A stretch of DNA of 64,000 nt from Nocardioides daeguensis (GTDB taxonomy: Bacteria; Actinomycetota; Actinomycetes; Propionibacteriales; Nocardioidaceae), in the NCBI RefSeq assembly GCF_019192965.1, contig NZ_JAHTKU010000013.1, forward strand, positions 1 through 64,000. Direction: 5' to 3'. The notes beneath the pieces were generated by a model that saw nothing but the letters and a program-made list of their open reading frames with translations, was not told where the DNA came from and ran no database searches. How positions within the stretch are numbered: the first letter of the stretch is position 1; every line of letters begins with the position of its first letter. The position numbers and the translations under genes are program-made. Shown here one piece after another: positions 9,989 to 19,081 of this stretch.

Positions 9989-11722
9989 GTGACTGACTCG
10001 CCCCTGACGTTGGCGCAGCCCGAGGACGCGCACACGCGCGCCGAGTGGGAGGCCGCCACCGCCGCCGTGCTGCGCAAGACGCGCAAGCTCGGCGACAGCG
10101 ACCCCGACAGCGCCGTGTGGGACAGGCTGACCCGCACCACCCTCGACGGCATCGGCATCACGCCGCTCGGCCTGCCCGGCGCTCCCGCAACGGCTGTGCG
10201 TCCCACCCGCCACGGCGCGTGGGACATCCGCAGCCTGGTCGCCGGCCCCGACGCCAGGCTCGCCAACGAGGCGGCCCTGGTCGACCTCGACGGTGGCGTG
10301 ACCAGCCTGTGGCTGGCAGCCGACGCCGACACCGACGTGGCCGCGACGCTGAAGGACGTGCTGCTCGACCTCGCGCCCGTCGTCCTCGACGCCCCGTCGG
10401 CCACGACCGCGGTCGCCGAGGCCTTCTTGGCCCTGCCCGGTGCCAAGCACCCCGACAGCAACCTCGGCATCGACCCGCTCGGCGTCATGCTGCGCGACAT
10501 CCCGCTGGCGGTCGACGAGGCCGTCGCGGAGCTGCAGACGCTGGCTCGCAAGGCGAACCAGAACGACGTCCGTGCGATCGTCGTCGACGCCACCGCGGCC
10601 CACGACCTCGGCGCCAGTGACGCGCAGGAGCTCGGCTGGTCGATCGCCGTCGGCGTCGCCTACCTGCGCTGGCTGACCGACCACGGCCTCTCGGTCGCGG
10701 ACGCGGCCCACCAGGTCGAGTTCCGCTACGCCGCCACCGACGAGCAGTTCCCGACCATCGCCAAGCTGCGCGCGGCGCGCGTGCTCTGGGCGCGGGTGCT
10801 CGAGCTCAGCGGGGTCGAGGCGCCGGTCGCCCAGCGCCAGCACGCTGTCACCAGCCGGCCGATGCTCAGCAAGTACGACCCCTACGTCAACATGCTGCGC
10901 GGCACCGTCGCGGCCTTCGCCGCCGGAGTCGGCGGCGCCGACGCGGTCACGGTGCTGCCGTTCGACAGCGCCAACGGCCGTCCCGACGCCTTCGGCCGCC
11001 GGATCGCCCGCAACGTCAACCACCTGCTCATCGACGAGTCCCACGTCGCCGCGGTCGCCGACCCGGCCGGCGGTGCGTACGCCGTCGAGCAGCTCACCGC
11101 CGACCTCGCCGCGGCCGGCTGGGCGGAGTTCCAGCAGCTCGAGTCCGAGTGGGAGGACGGCCACGACTTCGACCCGTTCCGGGCCCGGATCGCCGCCGTC
11201 GTCGCGAAGCGGGAGGCCGACATCGCGCGTCGCAAGCGCCCCCTGACCGGCCTCAGCGAGTTCCCCAACCTCGGTGAGACCCTGCCCGAGCGCGCCGCCG
11301 ACCCGCTCAACGACCGGGTCCGCCGCTACGGCGCCTCCTTCGAGGCGCTGCGCGACGAGCCGGCCACCCAGCCGGTCTTCCTCGCCACGCTGGGCACCAT
11401 CGCCCAGCACACCGCCCGCGCCACCTTCGTGAGCAACCTGCTCGCCGCCGGTGGCATCGCGGTCGAGGTCGCGGGCGCGACCTCCGGCGTCGAGGAGCTG
11501 GTGGCGGCGTACGCCGGGCAGCCGGTCGTGTGCCTGGCCGGCACCGACGCCGCCTACGGGGAGTGGGGTGCCGCCGCGATCGCCGCCCTGCGCGAGGCCG
11601 GTGCCCAGCACGTGATCATCGCCGGCAAGCCGGACGCCGTGGACGCGGAGGTCGACGACGCCGCCGCCCTGGGTGTCGACGCCCTGGCGTTCCTGACTGC
11701 GACGAGGGAGAAGCTGGCATGA
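9989..11722 (+). CDS. mutA: Methylmalonyl-CoA mutase small (beta) subunit
   Basis: A 577-residue non-catalytic partner of MutB in the adenosylcobalamin-dependent mutase that interconverts (R)-methylmalonyl-CoA and succinyl-CoA. It has the degenerate TIM-barrel domain (about residues 40-430) and a C-terminal B12-like domain (about 460-577) that lacks the cobalamin-ligating DxHxxG, as expected for MutA. The start is set by the leaderless -10 hexamer; a possible operator overlaps the promoter. The stop overlaps the mutB ATG by 4 bp. The operon mutA-mutB-meaB serves propionyl-CoA, odd-chain fatty acid and branched amino acid breakdown, feeding succinate dehydrogenase. Confidence 0.95.
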   Translation: MTDSPLTLAQPEDAHTRAEWEAATAAVLRKTRKLGDSDPDSAVWDRLTRTTLDGIGITPLGLPGAPATAVRPTRHGAWDIRSLVAGPDARLANEAALVDLDGGVTSLWLAADADTDVAATLKDVLLDLAPVVLDAPSATTAVAEAFLALPGAKHPDSNLGIDPLGVMLRDIPLAVDEAVAELQTLARKANQNDVRAIVVDATAAHDLGASDAQELGWSIAVGVAYLRWLTDHGLSVADAAHQVEFRYAATDEQFPTIAKLRAARVLWARVLELSGVEAPVAQRQHAVTSRPMLSKYDPYVNMLRGTVAAFAAGVGGADAVTVLPFDSANGRPDAFGRRIARNVNHLLIDESHVAAVADPAGGAYAVEQLTADLAAAGWAEFQQLESEWEDGHDFDPFRARIAAVVAKREADIARRKRPLTGLSEFPNLGETLPERAADPLNDRVRRYGASFEALRDEPATQPVFLATLGTIAQHTARATFVSNLLAAGGIAVEVAGATSGVEELVAAYAGQPVVCLAGTDAAYGEWGAAAIAALREAGAQHVIIAGKPDAVDAEVDDAAALGVDALAFLTATREKLA

Positions 11723-13884
11723 CGATTCCGAAGAGCTTCGCGGGACTCCCGCTCGGCGGTTCCGAGGCTCGCAAGCTCGCACCGTCACCTGCCCACGCCG
11801 AGGCCTGGAAGAGTCCCGAGGGCATCGAGATCGCGCCGTCGTACGGCCCTGAGGACCTCGCGGGCCTCGACGCGCTCGACACCTACCCGGGCCTGAGCCC
11901 GTTCCTGCGCGGGCCGTACCCGACCATGTACACCACGCAGCCGTGGACGATCCGGCAGTACGCCGGCTTCTCCACCGCGGAGGAGTCCAACGCCTTCTAC
12001 CGCCGCAACCTCGCGGCCGGCCAGAAGGGCCTCTCGGTCGCCTTCGACCTCGCGACCCACCGCGGCTACGACTCCGACCACCCGCGGGTGCGCGGCGACG
12101 TCGGCATGGCCGGCGTGGCGATCGACTCCATCTACGACACCCGGACCCTGTTCGACGGCATCCCGCTTGACCAGATGTCGGTGTCGATGACGATGAATGG
12201 CGCGGTCCTCCCGGTGCTCGCGCTCTACATCGCGGCGGCCGAGGAGCAGGGGGTGAAGCCGGAGCAGCTGAGCGGGACCATCCAGAACGACATCCTCAAG
12301 GAGTTCATGGTCCGCAACACCTACATCTACCCGCCGGCTCCGTCGATGCGGATCATCTCCGACATCTTCGCGTTCACCAGCCAGAAGATGCCGCGGTTCA
12401 ACTCGATCTCGATCTCCGGCTACCACATGCAGGAGGCCGGGGCGACCGCCGACCTCGAGCTCGCCTACACGCTGGCCGACGGCGTCGAGTACATCCGCGC
12501 GGGTCTCGAGTCGGGCCTGACCATCGACCAGTTCGCGCCCCGCCTCAGCTTCTTCTGGGCGATCGGCATGAACTTCTACATGGAGGTCGCCAAGATGCGC
12601 GCGGCCCGGGCGCTGTGGAGCCGGCTGGTCCGCCAGTTCGACCCGCAGAACCCGAAGTCGCTGTCGCTGCGCACCCACTCGCAGACCTCCGGCTGGTCGC
12701 TGACCGCCCAGGACGTCTTCAACAACGTCGGCCGGACGGCGATCGAGGCGATGGCCGCGACCCAGGGCCACACCCAGTCGCTGCACACCAACGCGCTGGA
12801 CGAGGCGATCGCGCTGCCGACCGACTTCTCCGCCCGCATCGCCCGCAACACCCAGCTGCTGCTGCAGCAGGAGAGCGGGACGACGTACTCCATCGACCCG
12901 TGGGCCGGTTCCTACTACGTCGAGAAGCTGACCCACGACCTCGCCGAGCGCGCGTGGGCGCACATCCAGGAGGCCGAGGCCGCCGGCGGCATGGCCGCCG
13001 CGATCGAGCAGGGCATCCCCAAGATGCGCATCGAGGAGGCCGCCGCCCGCACCCAGGCGCGGATCGACTCGGGCTCGCAGAAGGTCATCGGCGTCAACAC
13101 CTTCCGGCTGCCGGCCGAGGACCCGCTGGAGGTCCTCAAGGTCGACAACGACGAGGTCTACCGCCAGCAGGTCGCCAAGCTCGAGCGGCTGCGCGCCGAG
13201 CGCGACAGCGACGACGTCGAGGCCGCCCTGCACGCGCTCACCCGCAGCGCCGAGAGCGGCGACGGCAACCTGCTCGACCTGGCCGTCGGCGCGGCGCGCG
13301 CCAAGGCCACGGTCGGCGAGATCTCCGAGGCTCTCGAGAAGGTCTACGGGCGGCACCAGGCCGTGATCCGTACGATCAGCGGCGTGTACCGCGACGAGGC
13401 CAACCTGGCCAACGACGGCGAGGGGGACACCCTCGTCACGCAGGCCCGGCAGGCGACCGACGAGTTCGCCGAGGACGAGGGCCGCCGGCCCCGCATCCTG
13501 GTGGCCAAGATGGGCCAGGACGGCCACGACCGCGGCCAGAAGGTCGTCGTGTCGGCGTTCGCCGACCTCGGCTTCGACGTCGACGTGGGCCCGCTGTTCT
13601 CCACGCCCGAGGAGGTCGCGCAGCAGGCGATCGACGCCGACGTGCACATCGTCGGTGTGTCGTCGCTCGCCGCCGGCCACCTCACCCTGCTCCCCGCGCT
13701 GAAGAAGGCGCTGGCCGAGCAGGGCCGTGACGACATCATGGTCGTCATCGGAGGCGTGATCCCGCCGGACGACGTCCCGACCCTCAAGGAGATGGGCGCC
13801 GCCGCGGTGTTCCTTCCCGGCACGGTGATCGCGGAGTCCGCGCTCGACCTGCTGGCGAGGCTGCGCGCGTCGCTCGGTCACTGA
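11719..13884 (+). CDS. mutB: Methylmalonyl-CoA mutase large (alpha) subunit
   Basis: A 721-residue catalytic subunit. The N-terminal CoA-binding TIM barrel includes [18 protein letters not shown] and the conserved substrate-site stretch [15 protein letters not shown]. The C-terminal cobalamin-binding Rossmann domain has the base-off motif [14 protein letters not shown] (DxHxxG) near residue 600 and GGVIPPDD. Length and motifs match the actinobacterial enzyme closely. The ATG overlaps the mutA stop (ATGA), and the stop codon shares its last base with the meaB start (TGATG), so all three genes are translationally coupled. Confidence 0.97.
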   Translation: MTIPKSFAGLPLGGSEARKLAPSPAHAEAWKSPEGIEIAPSYGPEDLAGLDALDTYPGLSPFLRGPYPTMYTTQPWTIRQYAGFSTAEESNAFYRRNLAAGQKGLSVAFDLATHRGYDSDHPRVRGDVGMAGVAIDSIYDTRTLFDGIPLDQMSVSMTMNGAVLPVLALYIAAAEEQGVKPEQLSGTIQNDILKEFMVRNTYIYPPAPSMRIISDIFAFTSQKMPRFNSISISGYHMQEAGATADLELAYTLADGVEYIRAGLESGLTIDQFAPRLSFFWAIGMNFYMEVAKMRAARALWSRLVRQFDPQNPKSLSLRTHSQTSGWSLTAQDVFNNVGRTAIEAMAATQGHTQSLHTNALDEAIALPTDFSARIARNTQLLLQQESGTTYSIDPWAGSYYVEKLTHDLAERAWAHIQEAEAAGGMAAAIEQGIPKMRIEEAAARTQARIDSGSQKVIGVNTFRLPAEDPLEVLKVDNDEVYRQQVAKLERLRAERDSDDVEAALHALTRSAESGDGNLLDLAVGAARAKATVGEISEALEKVYGRHQAVIRTISGVYRDEANLANDGEGDTLVTQARQATDEFAEDEGRRPRILVAKMGQDGHDRGQKVVVSAFADLGFDVDVGPLFSTPEEVAQQAIDADVHIVGVSSLAAGHLTLLPALKKALAEQGRDDIMVVIGGVIPPDDVPTLKEMGAAAVFLPGTVIAESALDLLARLRASLGH

Positions 13885-14882
13885 TGGTGATGCAGGTCGA
13901 CGACCTGCTCGACGGGCTGCGTGCCGGGCACCGCGCCACCATGGCGCGGGCCATCACGCTCGTCGAGTCGACCGCGCCGCGCCACCGGCAGACCGCGCGG
14001 GAGCTGCTCACCCGACTGGCGGCGGACGCCTCGACCGCGGGGCGGCCGCCCGCCGTCCGGGTCGGCATCTCCGGCGTGCCCGGCGTCGGCAAGTCGACCT
14101 TCATCGAGGCGCTCGGCGGCCAGCTGACGGCCGCCGGGCACAAGGTCGGTGTCCTCGCCGTCGACCCGTCCTCGGTGCGCACCGGCGGCTCGGTGCTCGG
14201 CGACAAGACCCGGATGGCCACGCTCTCGGCCCACCCGAACGCGTTCATCCGGCCTTCGCCGTCCGCGGGCACCCTCGGCGGCGTCGCTCGCGCGACCACC
14301 CAGGCGATGGCGGTCCTCGAGGCCGCCGGGTACGACGTCGTGCTGGTCGAGACCGTCGGCGTCGGTCAGTCCGAGGTGACCGTGGCCGGCATGGTCGACA
14401 CCTTCTTGTTCCTCACCCTGGCCCGCACCGGCGACCAGCTGCAGGGCATCAAGAAGGGCATCTTGGAGATCGCCGACGTCATCGCGGTCAACAAGGCCGA
14501 CCCGGACGACCCGGCGCGCGAGCAGGAGGCCCGGGTCGCCGCGCGCGACCTGGCCGGGGCGCTGCGCCTGGTCCGTGGACACGCCGAGTGGGCGCCGCCG
14601 GTCGTCACCTGCTCCGGTCTCACCGGTGCCCGGGTCGACGAGGTGTGGGCCCAGGTCCTGCTGCACCGCGAGCACCTCGGCGCCGACGGGCTCGCCCACA
14701 AGCGGGCCGAGCAGCAGCTCGACTTCACCTGGGCGCTGGTGCGCGACGAGCTCGACCAGCGGCTGCGGCACAGCGCCGGGGTCAAGGCGGTCCAGGCCGA
14801 CGTACGCGCGGCCCTGCTCGCCGGCGAGCTCACCGCCCCCCTCGCGGCGGACCGGCTGCTGGCGGCCTACGACGGCGGCTGA
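13884..14882 (+). CDS. meaB: Methylmalonyl-CoA mutase-associated GTPase
   Basis: A 332-residue G3E-family P-loop GTPase (MeaB/ArgK). The Walker A motif GVPGVGKSTFIEAL lies near residues 63-76, DPSS about 30 residues later, the switch region ETVGVGQSEV near 155, and the NKAD base-specificity motif near 197. MeaB loads and protects the adenosylcobalamin cofactor of MutAB. Placement directly after mutB with a 1-bp overlap supports this over the older ArgK kinase name. An alternative ATG two codons later would not change the product materially. Confidence 0.95.
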   Translation: MVMQVDDLLDGLRAGHRATMARAITLVESTAPRHRQTARELLTRLAADASTAGRPPAVRVGISGVPGVGKSTFIEALGGQLTAAGHKVGVLAVDPSSVRTGGSVLGDKTRMATLSAHPNAFIRPSPSAGTLGGVARATTQAMAVLEAAGYDVVLVETVGVGQSEVTVAGMVDTFLFLTLARTGDQLQGIKKGILEIADVIAVNKADPDDPAREQEARVAARDLAGALRLVRGHAEWAPPVVTCSGLTGARVDEVWAQVLLHREHLGADGLAHKRAEQQLDFTWALVRDELDQRLRHSAGVKAVQADVRAALLAGELTAPLAADRLLAAYDGG

Positions 14883-14897
14883 GGGGCGAGCGCGTGC

Positions 14898-15773
14898 TCA
14901 CCCGCGGCCGGCGATGAACGACGAGATCGTCTCGGTGGCGTCGTCGGGCCAGGCGTGCCCGAGCCCCGGGTAGGTGCGCAGCACGACGCGGCGGCCCGAC
15001 GGACAGGCGGCGGTGCGGACGATCACGTCACCGTCGTGGGAGAGCGTGTCCGGACCGCAGTCACCCGCCCGGCGCCACCGGTCGTGCAGCTCCTCGACCG
15101 GGAGCCCGTCGACCGGGTCGCTGCGCGGTCCGTAGGGATCACCCCGGTCGCCGTCGTAGCGCACGACCTCGTCGTCGGTGCCGTGCAGGTCGAGGACCGA
15201 CAGGGCGGCCGGGGCCCGGCACTCGACGAGCGCCGTCGCGGCGACCACCGCCACACCGGCGAGCAGGTCGGTCTCGCAGGCGAGGCGCTGGGCGAGCATG
15301 CCGCCGTTGGACATCCCGACCGCGTACACCTGCCCCTGGTCGACGGGCAGGCTGGCGACCAGGGCCTGCAGGTACGCCACGTCGTGCACGCCTTCGCGAC
15401 CCGCGGCGCCACAACAGCCGCCGCCCGCGTTCCAGGAACGGCGCCACCCGTCGGGGAAGACCGCGACGAAGCCGTGCCGCTCGGCGGCCGCATCCCAGTC
15501 GTACCGCGACTCCGACTGGGCTCCGGTGCCGTAGCCGCCGTGCAGCACCAGCACGGTGGGCGAGTCCCGGGTCGTGCCGGCGGGACGGTAGACGACGAAC
15601 GCACGGTCGATGCCGTCGACGGACATGCTGTGCTCCGACCTGCCGACCGGGAGCGAACCGGATCCGTCCCACTGCGGCGCGCGGGAATCCGAGGGGGCCA
15701 CGTCGCGGACGCAGGCAGCAGCCGGCAGCACAGCGGCCAGCAGGACCAGCGAGGACAGCCACCTGCGCACCAT
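14898..15773 (-). CDS. LpqC-like poly(3-hydroxyalkanoate) depolymerase/esterase lipoprotein
   Basis: A 291-residue exported alpha/beta hydrolase. The N-terminus is a lipoprotein signal: MVRRWLSSLVLL then lipobox LPAAAC, so the mature protein would be lipid-anchored at C21. The oxyanion-side motif VLVLHGGYGTG is near residue 75 and the nucleophile elbow GMSNGG near 155; later DLHGTDDEVV and GLGHAWP supply the Asp and His of the triad. This arrangement matches PHB depolymerase/feruloyl esterase (LpqC) proteins. Two adjacent Cys (GGCCG) may form disulfides. The start is supported by CACAAT 6 nt upstream. Convergent with meaB, 15 bp apart. Natural substrate unknown. Confidence 0.85.
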   Translation of the reverse strand: MVRRWLSSLVLLAAVLPAAACVRDVAPSDSRAPQWDGSGSLPVGRSEHSMSVDGIDRAFVVYRPAGTTRDSPTVLVLHGGYGTGAQSESRYDWDAAAERHGFVAVFPDGWRRSWNAGGGCCGAAGREGVHDVAYLQALVASLPVDQGQVYAVGMSNGGMLAQRLACETDLLAGVAVVAATALVECRAPAALSVLDLHGTDDEVVRYDGDRGDPYGPRSDPVDGLPVEELHDRWRRAGDCGPDTLSHDGDVIVRTAACPSGRRVVLRTYPGLGHAWPDDATETISSFIAGRG

Positions 15774-15779
15774 GGGCGC

Positions 15780-15785
15780 ATTGTG
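15780..15785 (-). promoter_or_regulatory. -10 element for the LpqC-like gene
   Basis: CACAAT on the minus strand, 6 nt before ATG 15773. Confidence 0.45.
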
Positions 15786-15832
15786 CCAGCGACGGGAGCG
15801 TCCCTACGCGGTCCCGGACGGGCTCCGAGGCG

Positions 15833-15838
15833 TAGGTT
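15833..15838 (+). promoter_or_regulatory. -10 element for the M20 amidohydrolase gene
   Basis: TAGGTT, 6 nt before GTG 15845. Confidence 0.5.
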
Positions 15839-15844
15839 TGTCAT

Positions 15845-17047
15845 GTGTCCGCCGATCTTCCCGACAGCCCCGACGCGCTGGCGCTCGTCGCCTCCGTCGT
15901 CGACAAGTACGACGACGAGCTGGTCCAGCTGCGTCGTGACCTCCACCGCCACCCCGAGGTGTCCTGGCAGGAGCAGCGCACGTCCGATCGGGTGGTCGAG
16001 CACCTCGAGCGGCACGGTTGGCGGATCAGCCGGGTGCCGCGCAGCGGCGTCATCGCCGACCTGGGGGAGAGCGGTCCCACCGTCGCGCTGCGGGCCGACC
16101 TCGACGCGCTGCCCGTCGCCGACCTGACCAACCACCCGTGGACCAGCACCGTCCCCGGGCTCGCCCACGCCTGCGGGCACGACGTCCACACCAGCGCCCT
16201 CGTCGGGGCCGGCCACGCGCTCGCCGAGCTGCACGCCCAGGGCCTGCTCCGGGGCCGGGTCCGGCTGCTGTTCCAGCCGGCCGAGGAGGTCATGCCGGGC
16301 GGCGCGCGTCATTTGATCAACCACGGCGCCCTCGACGGTGTCGACCGGATCTTCGCCCTCCACTGCGACCCGTCGGTCGACGTGGGCGCGGTCGGCCTGC
16401 GCTCGGGCCCGATCACGAGCGCGGCCGACCGGATCGACGTACGGCTCGAGGGCAGCGGCGGGCACACCTCCCGCCCGCACCTGACCGGCGACCTGACCTT
16501 CGCGCTCGCGAAGATCACCAGCGAGCTGCCGGCGGTGCTGAGCCGGCGGATGGACCCGCGCGCCGGTGTCAGCGTCGTGTGGGGCATGCTCCGTGCCGGG
16601 TCGGCCGCCAACGTCATCCCCGACCGCGGCATCGCCAGCGGTACCGTGCGGATCCTCGACGCCGAGGCCTGGGCCTCGTGCGAGGCCGTGGTCCGCGAGG
16701 CGGTGCTCGACATCGTGCGGCCCTACGGCGTCACCGCCAACGTCGACTACCTCCAGGGCGTCCCGCCGGTCGTCAACGACCGGGTCAGCGTCGCGATGCT
16801 CGCCGCGGCCGCCGACGAACTGCTCGGCCTCCACCACCGCACCGAGGTCGAGCAGAGTCTCGGGGGAGAGGACTTCGGCTGGTACCTCGAGCAGGTTCCC
16901 GGCGCGATGTTCCGCCTCGGCACCCGCAGCCCCGGTGGCCCGACCTACGACCTGCACCAGGGCGACTTCGAGGTCGACGAGGCCGCGATCGGGTGCGGCG
17001 CCCGGATGCTCGCCGGTGTCGCGGTCAACGCCCTCGGGGGCCTCTGA
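15845..17047 (+). CDS. M20-family amidohydrolase (N-acyl amino acid type)
   Basis: A 400-residue metal-dependent amidohydrolase of the M20D group (IAA-amino acid hydrolase, hippurate hydrolase, AmaA-like). The dinuclear metal site is visible as ADLDALPV near residue 80, HACGHDVHTSALVGA near 107-121, FQPAEE near 142 and a final His region LGGEDFGWYLEQ near 340. A dimerisation domain (about 185-300) has SGGHTSRPH. It would hydrolyse the amide of an N-acylated amino acid or similar. It is not joined to the pyrimidine cluster, although an N-carbamoyl substrate cannot be excluded. The leaderless -10 supports GTG. Confidence 0.88.
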   Translation: MSADLPDSPDALALVASVVDKYDDELVQLRRDLHRHPEVSWQEQRTSDRVVEHLERHGWRISRVPRSGVIADLGESGPTVALRADLDALPVADLTNHPWTSTVPGLAHACGHDVHTSALVGAGHALAELHAQGLLRGRVRLLFQPAEEVMPGGARHLINHGALDGVDRIFALHCDPSVDVGAVGLRSGPITSAADRIDVRLEGSGGHTSRPHLTGDLTFALAKITSELPAVLSRRMDPRAGVSVVWGMLRAGSAANVIPDRGIASGTVRILDAEAWASCEAVVREAVLDIVRPYGVTANVDYLQGVPPVVNDRVSVAMLAAAADELLGLHHRTEVEQSLGGEDFGWYLEQVPGAMFRLGTRSPGGPTYDLHQGDFEVDEAAIGCGARMLAGVAVNALGGL

Positions 17048-17086
17048 GCGGGTTTCGGCCCGGCCACGCCCGGCAAGGGTGCACCC

Positions 17087-17620
17087 ATGCCCCGCACCCC
17101 CCGCGCCCTCGCCGGCCTCGCCGCCCTCGTCGTTGCGGCCCCCACCGCCGCCCTCCTCCCGGCGTCCGCCCACGCCGCGGTGACCCTCGACTGCACCACC
17201 GGTCCGCTCACCCTGGCCGACAGCACCGAGGACTACGTGCTGACCGGTGCCTGCGGCGACGTCGTGGTGACCGGCAGCAACGTCACGGTCGCGCTGACCA
17301 CGGCCGCGTCGCTGACCGTGACCGGAGCCAACACGGTCGTGCACGCCACCGCGGTGCCGACCGTCCGGGTGGAGGCGAGCAACGTGCTGGTGCGGGTGCC
17401 GACGCTGGGTCGGGCGAGGCTCGTCGGCGCCAACAACGCGGTGGTCGGCGAGAAGGGCACGAAGGTCACCGTCCGGGGCGCCAACAACCGCGTGACGTAC
17501 CGCTCGCTGCGCGCGGTCGTCGTCCGCGGCCCCAACAACACGGTCAAGGTCCGCGTCGGCACCACCAAGGTGCGGGTCAAGGGCGCCAACAACGTGGTGC
17601 GGGTGCACCGCCGCGGCTGA
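17087..17620 (+). CDS. Secreted beta-repeat protein (DUF3060-like)
   Basis: A 177-residue exported protein. It has a signal peptide with hydrophobic core LAGLAALVVAAPTAALL and a likely cleavage after SAHA (about residue 30). The mature part consists of short alternating V/T/N-rich strands with recurring G(A/S/P)N(N)xV units such as TGANTVV, VGANNAVV, RGANNRV, RGPNNTV and KGANNVV, spaced about 20-25 residues apart, predicting a small parallel beta-solenoid. This resembles DUF3060 proteins of actinobacteria; function unknown. Two Cys (residues about 36 and 55) could form a disulfide near the start of the solenoid. Confidence 0.75.
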   Translation: MPRTPRALAGLAALVVAAPTAALLPASAHAAVTLDCTTGPLTLADSTEDYVLTGACGDVVVTGSNVTVALTTAASLTVTGANTVVHATAVPTVRVEASNVLVRVPTLGRARLVGANNAVVGEKGTKVTVRGANNRVTYRSLRAVVVRGPNNTVKVRVGTTKVRVKGANNVVRVHRRG

Positions 17621-17642
17621 CGCTCACCGCGGGCTCGCAGGC
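17621..17642 (+). repeat. 22-bp direct repeat, copy 1
   Basis: CGCTCACCGCGGGCTCGCAG plus GC directly after the secreted-protein stop. It recurs with one mismatch at 17751-17772, so the pair brackets the 100-bp repeat copy at 17663-17762. Confidence 0.6.
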
Positions 17643-17662
17643 CGCGCCGCGCCCGGTCACCG

Positions 17663-17762
17663 TCCCGGCAGCACCTCACCCGATCTCGTGACGCGCCACG
17701 ACCTCGCTTGCTTCGCTGCGCGAGCTCGCCGGCGCTCCTCGATCTTCGGCCGCTCACCGCGG
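17663..17762. repeat. 100-bp dispersed repeat, copy A
   Basis: Inverted relative to 25051-25150; aligned by eye the two copies are the same length and match at about 90 of 100 positions, without gaps. Copy A lies between the secreted protein and the 3' end of the second nucleoside permease, at one edge of the transporter/cdd/deoA block. No ORF inside is credible. Confidence 0.8.
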
Positions 17763-17772
17763 GTTCGCAGGC
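17751..17772 (+). repeat. 22-bp direct repeat, copy 2
   Basis: CGCTCACCGCGGGTTCGCAG plus GC; partner of 17621-17642 with one difference. Confidence 0.6.
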
Positions 17773-17788
17773 TCACCCGCGGGCGGCC

Positions 17789-19081
17789 TCACTCCTTGCG
17801 GTACGGCACGCCGTCGGCCGCGGGAGCCCGCGAGGCGCCGACCAGGCCGGCGACGGCGATGATGGTGACCACGTAGGGCAGCATCAGCATGAACTGGCTG
17901 GGCACCGGGGAGCCGATCACCGACAGCGCCAGCTGCAGGTTCGACGCGAAGCCGAACAGCAGCGCCGCCAGCGTCGCGCGGATCGGGTCCCAGCGGCCGA
18001 AGATGACGGCGGCGAGCGCGATGTAGCCGGCGCCGTCGGTCATCTCCTCGCCGAACTGCGGCACCGAGACCAGCGTGTACGTCGCGCCGCCGGCCCCGGC
18101 GACGAGGCCGGCGATCAGCAGCGTGGTGTAGCGGGTCCGGTTGACCTTGATGCCGACGGTGTCGGCCGCCTTCGGGTGCTCGCCGACCGCGCGTACCCGA
18201 AGGCCCCACTTGGTGCGGTAGAGCGCCCAGGCGACGACCGCGACGGCGACGTACATGAGGTAGACGAGGATCGTCTGGCGGAACAGGACCGGGCCGATCA
18301 CCGGGATCTGGCCGAGGACGGGGATCGGGAGCCGCGAGAAGTGCTCGGGCGCGTTGAGGGTGTCGGGGTTCTCGGTGAGAACCTGGCCGAACAGGAAGCT
18401 GGTCAGGCCGATCACGAGCACGTTGAGGACGACGCCGACGATGACCTGGTCGACGAAGTAGGTGATCGCGAAGAAGCCGAGCACCAGCGCCACCAGGGCC
18501 CCGGCGAGCATCGCGGCCACCAGGCCGCCCCACGGCGAGCCGACGAGGGTGCCGACCATGGCGGCGGCGAAGGCGCCGAAGAGCAGCTGGCCGTCGATGG
18601 CGATGTTGACCACGCCCGCGCGCTCGCCGAGAACGCCGCCGAGCGCGCCGAACACCAGCGGTACGGCGAGCGTGATCGAGCCGCCGAGCAGGCCGATGAC
18701 GGTCAGGCTCTCGTCGGCGGCCGCCCAGGTGAGGAAGGCCGTCATCGCGAGGAGGGCGAAGAGGCCGACCAGCCACAGCGGCGTACGGCGCCCGCGGCTG
18801 GCGAGCAGCGCGGAGGCGGCGGTGCAGGCGGCGAGCAGGACGACCAGCGTCCAGACCGTCGCCGTCGAGGGCAGCGTGATCTCGGGCAGGTCGAAGAAGT
18901 CGGTGTCGGTCGCCAGCTGGAAGGTGGTGTCGCCGGCGCGCGCACCGAGGCCGACCAGCAGCGCCACCAGCAGCGTGACGACGCCCAGCATGATCGGGGC
19001 CTTGAGCGCGGCCCGCCGCGGGACGGCGACCGGCTCGGCGGACTTGTCGATCGGGACCGGGACCTTGGCGGTCGTGGTCAT
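17789..19081 (-). CDS. Nucleoside ABC transporter permease 2
   Basis: A 430-residue inner-membrane permease of the BMP/Rns-type nucleoside ABC importer (ribose/xylose permease superfamily). About ten hydrophobic segments follow a 25-residue cytoplasmic tail. FGALGGVLGERAGVVNIAIDG, near residue 165, is the typical signature of this permease subfamily; LRVRAVGEHPKAADTVGI near 325 is the cytoplasmic loop that contacts the ATPase. It overlaps the preceding permease by 4 bp (ATGA). Last gene of bmp-ATPase-permease-permease; expected to move nucleosides in together with its partner. Confidence 0.9.
   Translation of the reverse strand: MTTTAKVPVPIDKSAEPVAVPRRAALKAPIMLGVVTLLVALLVGLGARAGDTTFQLATDTDFFDLPEITLPSTATVWTLVVLLAACTAASALLASRGRRTPLWLVGLFALLAMTAFLTWAAADESLTVIGLLGGSITLAVPLVFGALGGVLGERAGVVNIAIDGQLLFGAFAAAMVGTLVGSPWGGLVAAMLAGALVALVLGFFAITYFVDQVIVGVVLNVLVIGLTSFLFGQVLTENPDTLNAPEHFSRLPIPVLGQIPVIGPVLFRQTILVYLMYVAVAVVAWALYRTKWGLRVRAVGEHPKAADTVGIKVNRTRYTTLLIAGLVAGAGGATYTLVSVPQFGEEMTDGAGYIALAAVIFGRWDPIRATLAALLFGFASNLQLALSVIGSPVPSQFMLMLPYVVTIIAVAGLVGASRAPAADGVPYRKE

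Noticed and set aside
9968-13881. Long minus-strand frames opposite mutA and mutB
   Set aside because: Composition is Val/Asp/Gly/Arg-rich without domain signatures and they lie wholly over well-conserved plus-strand genes.
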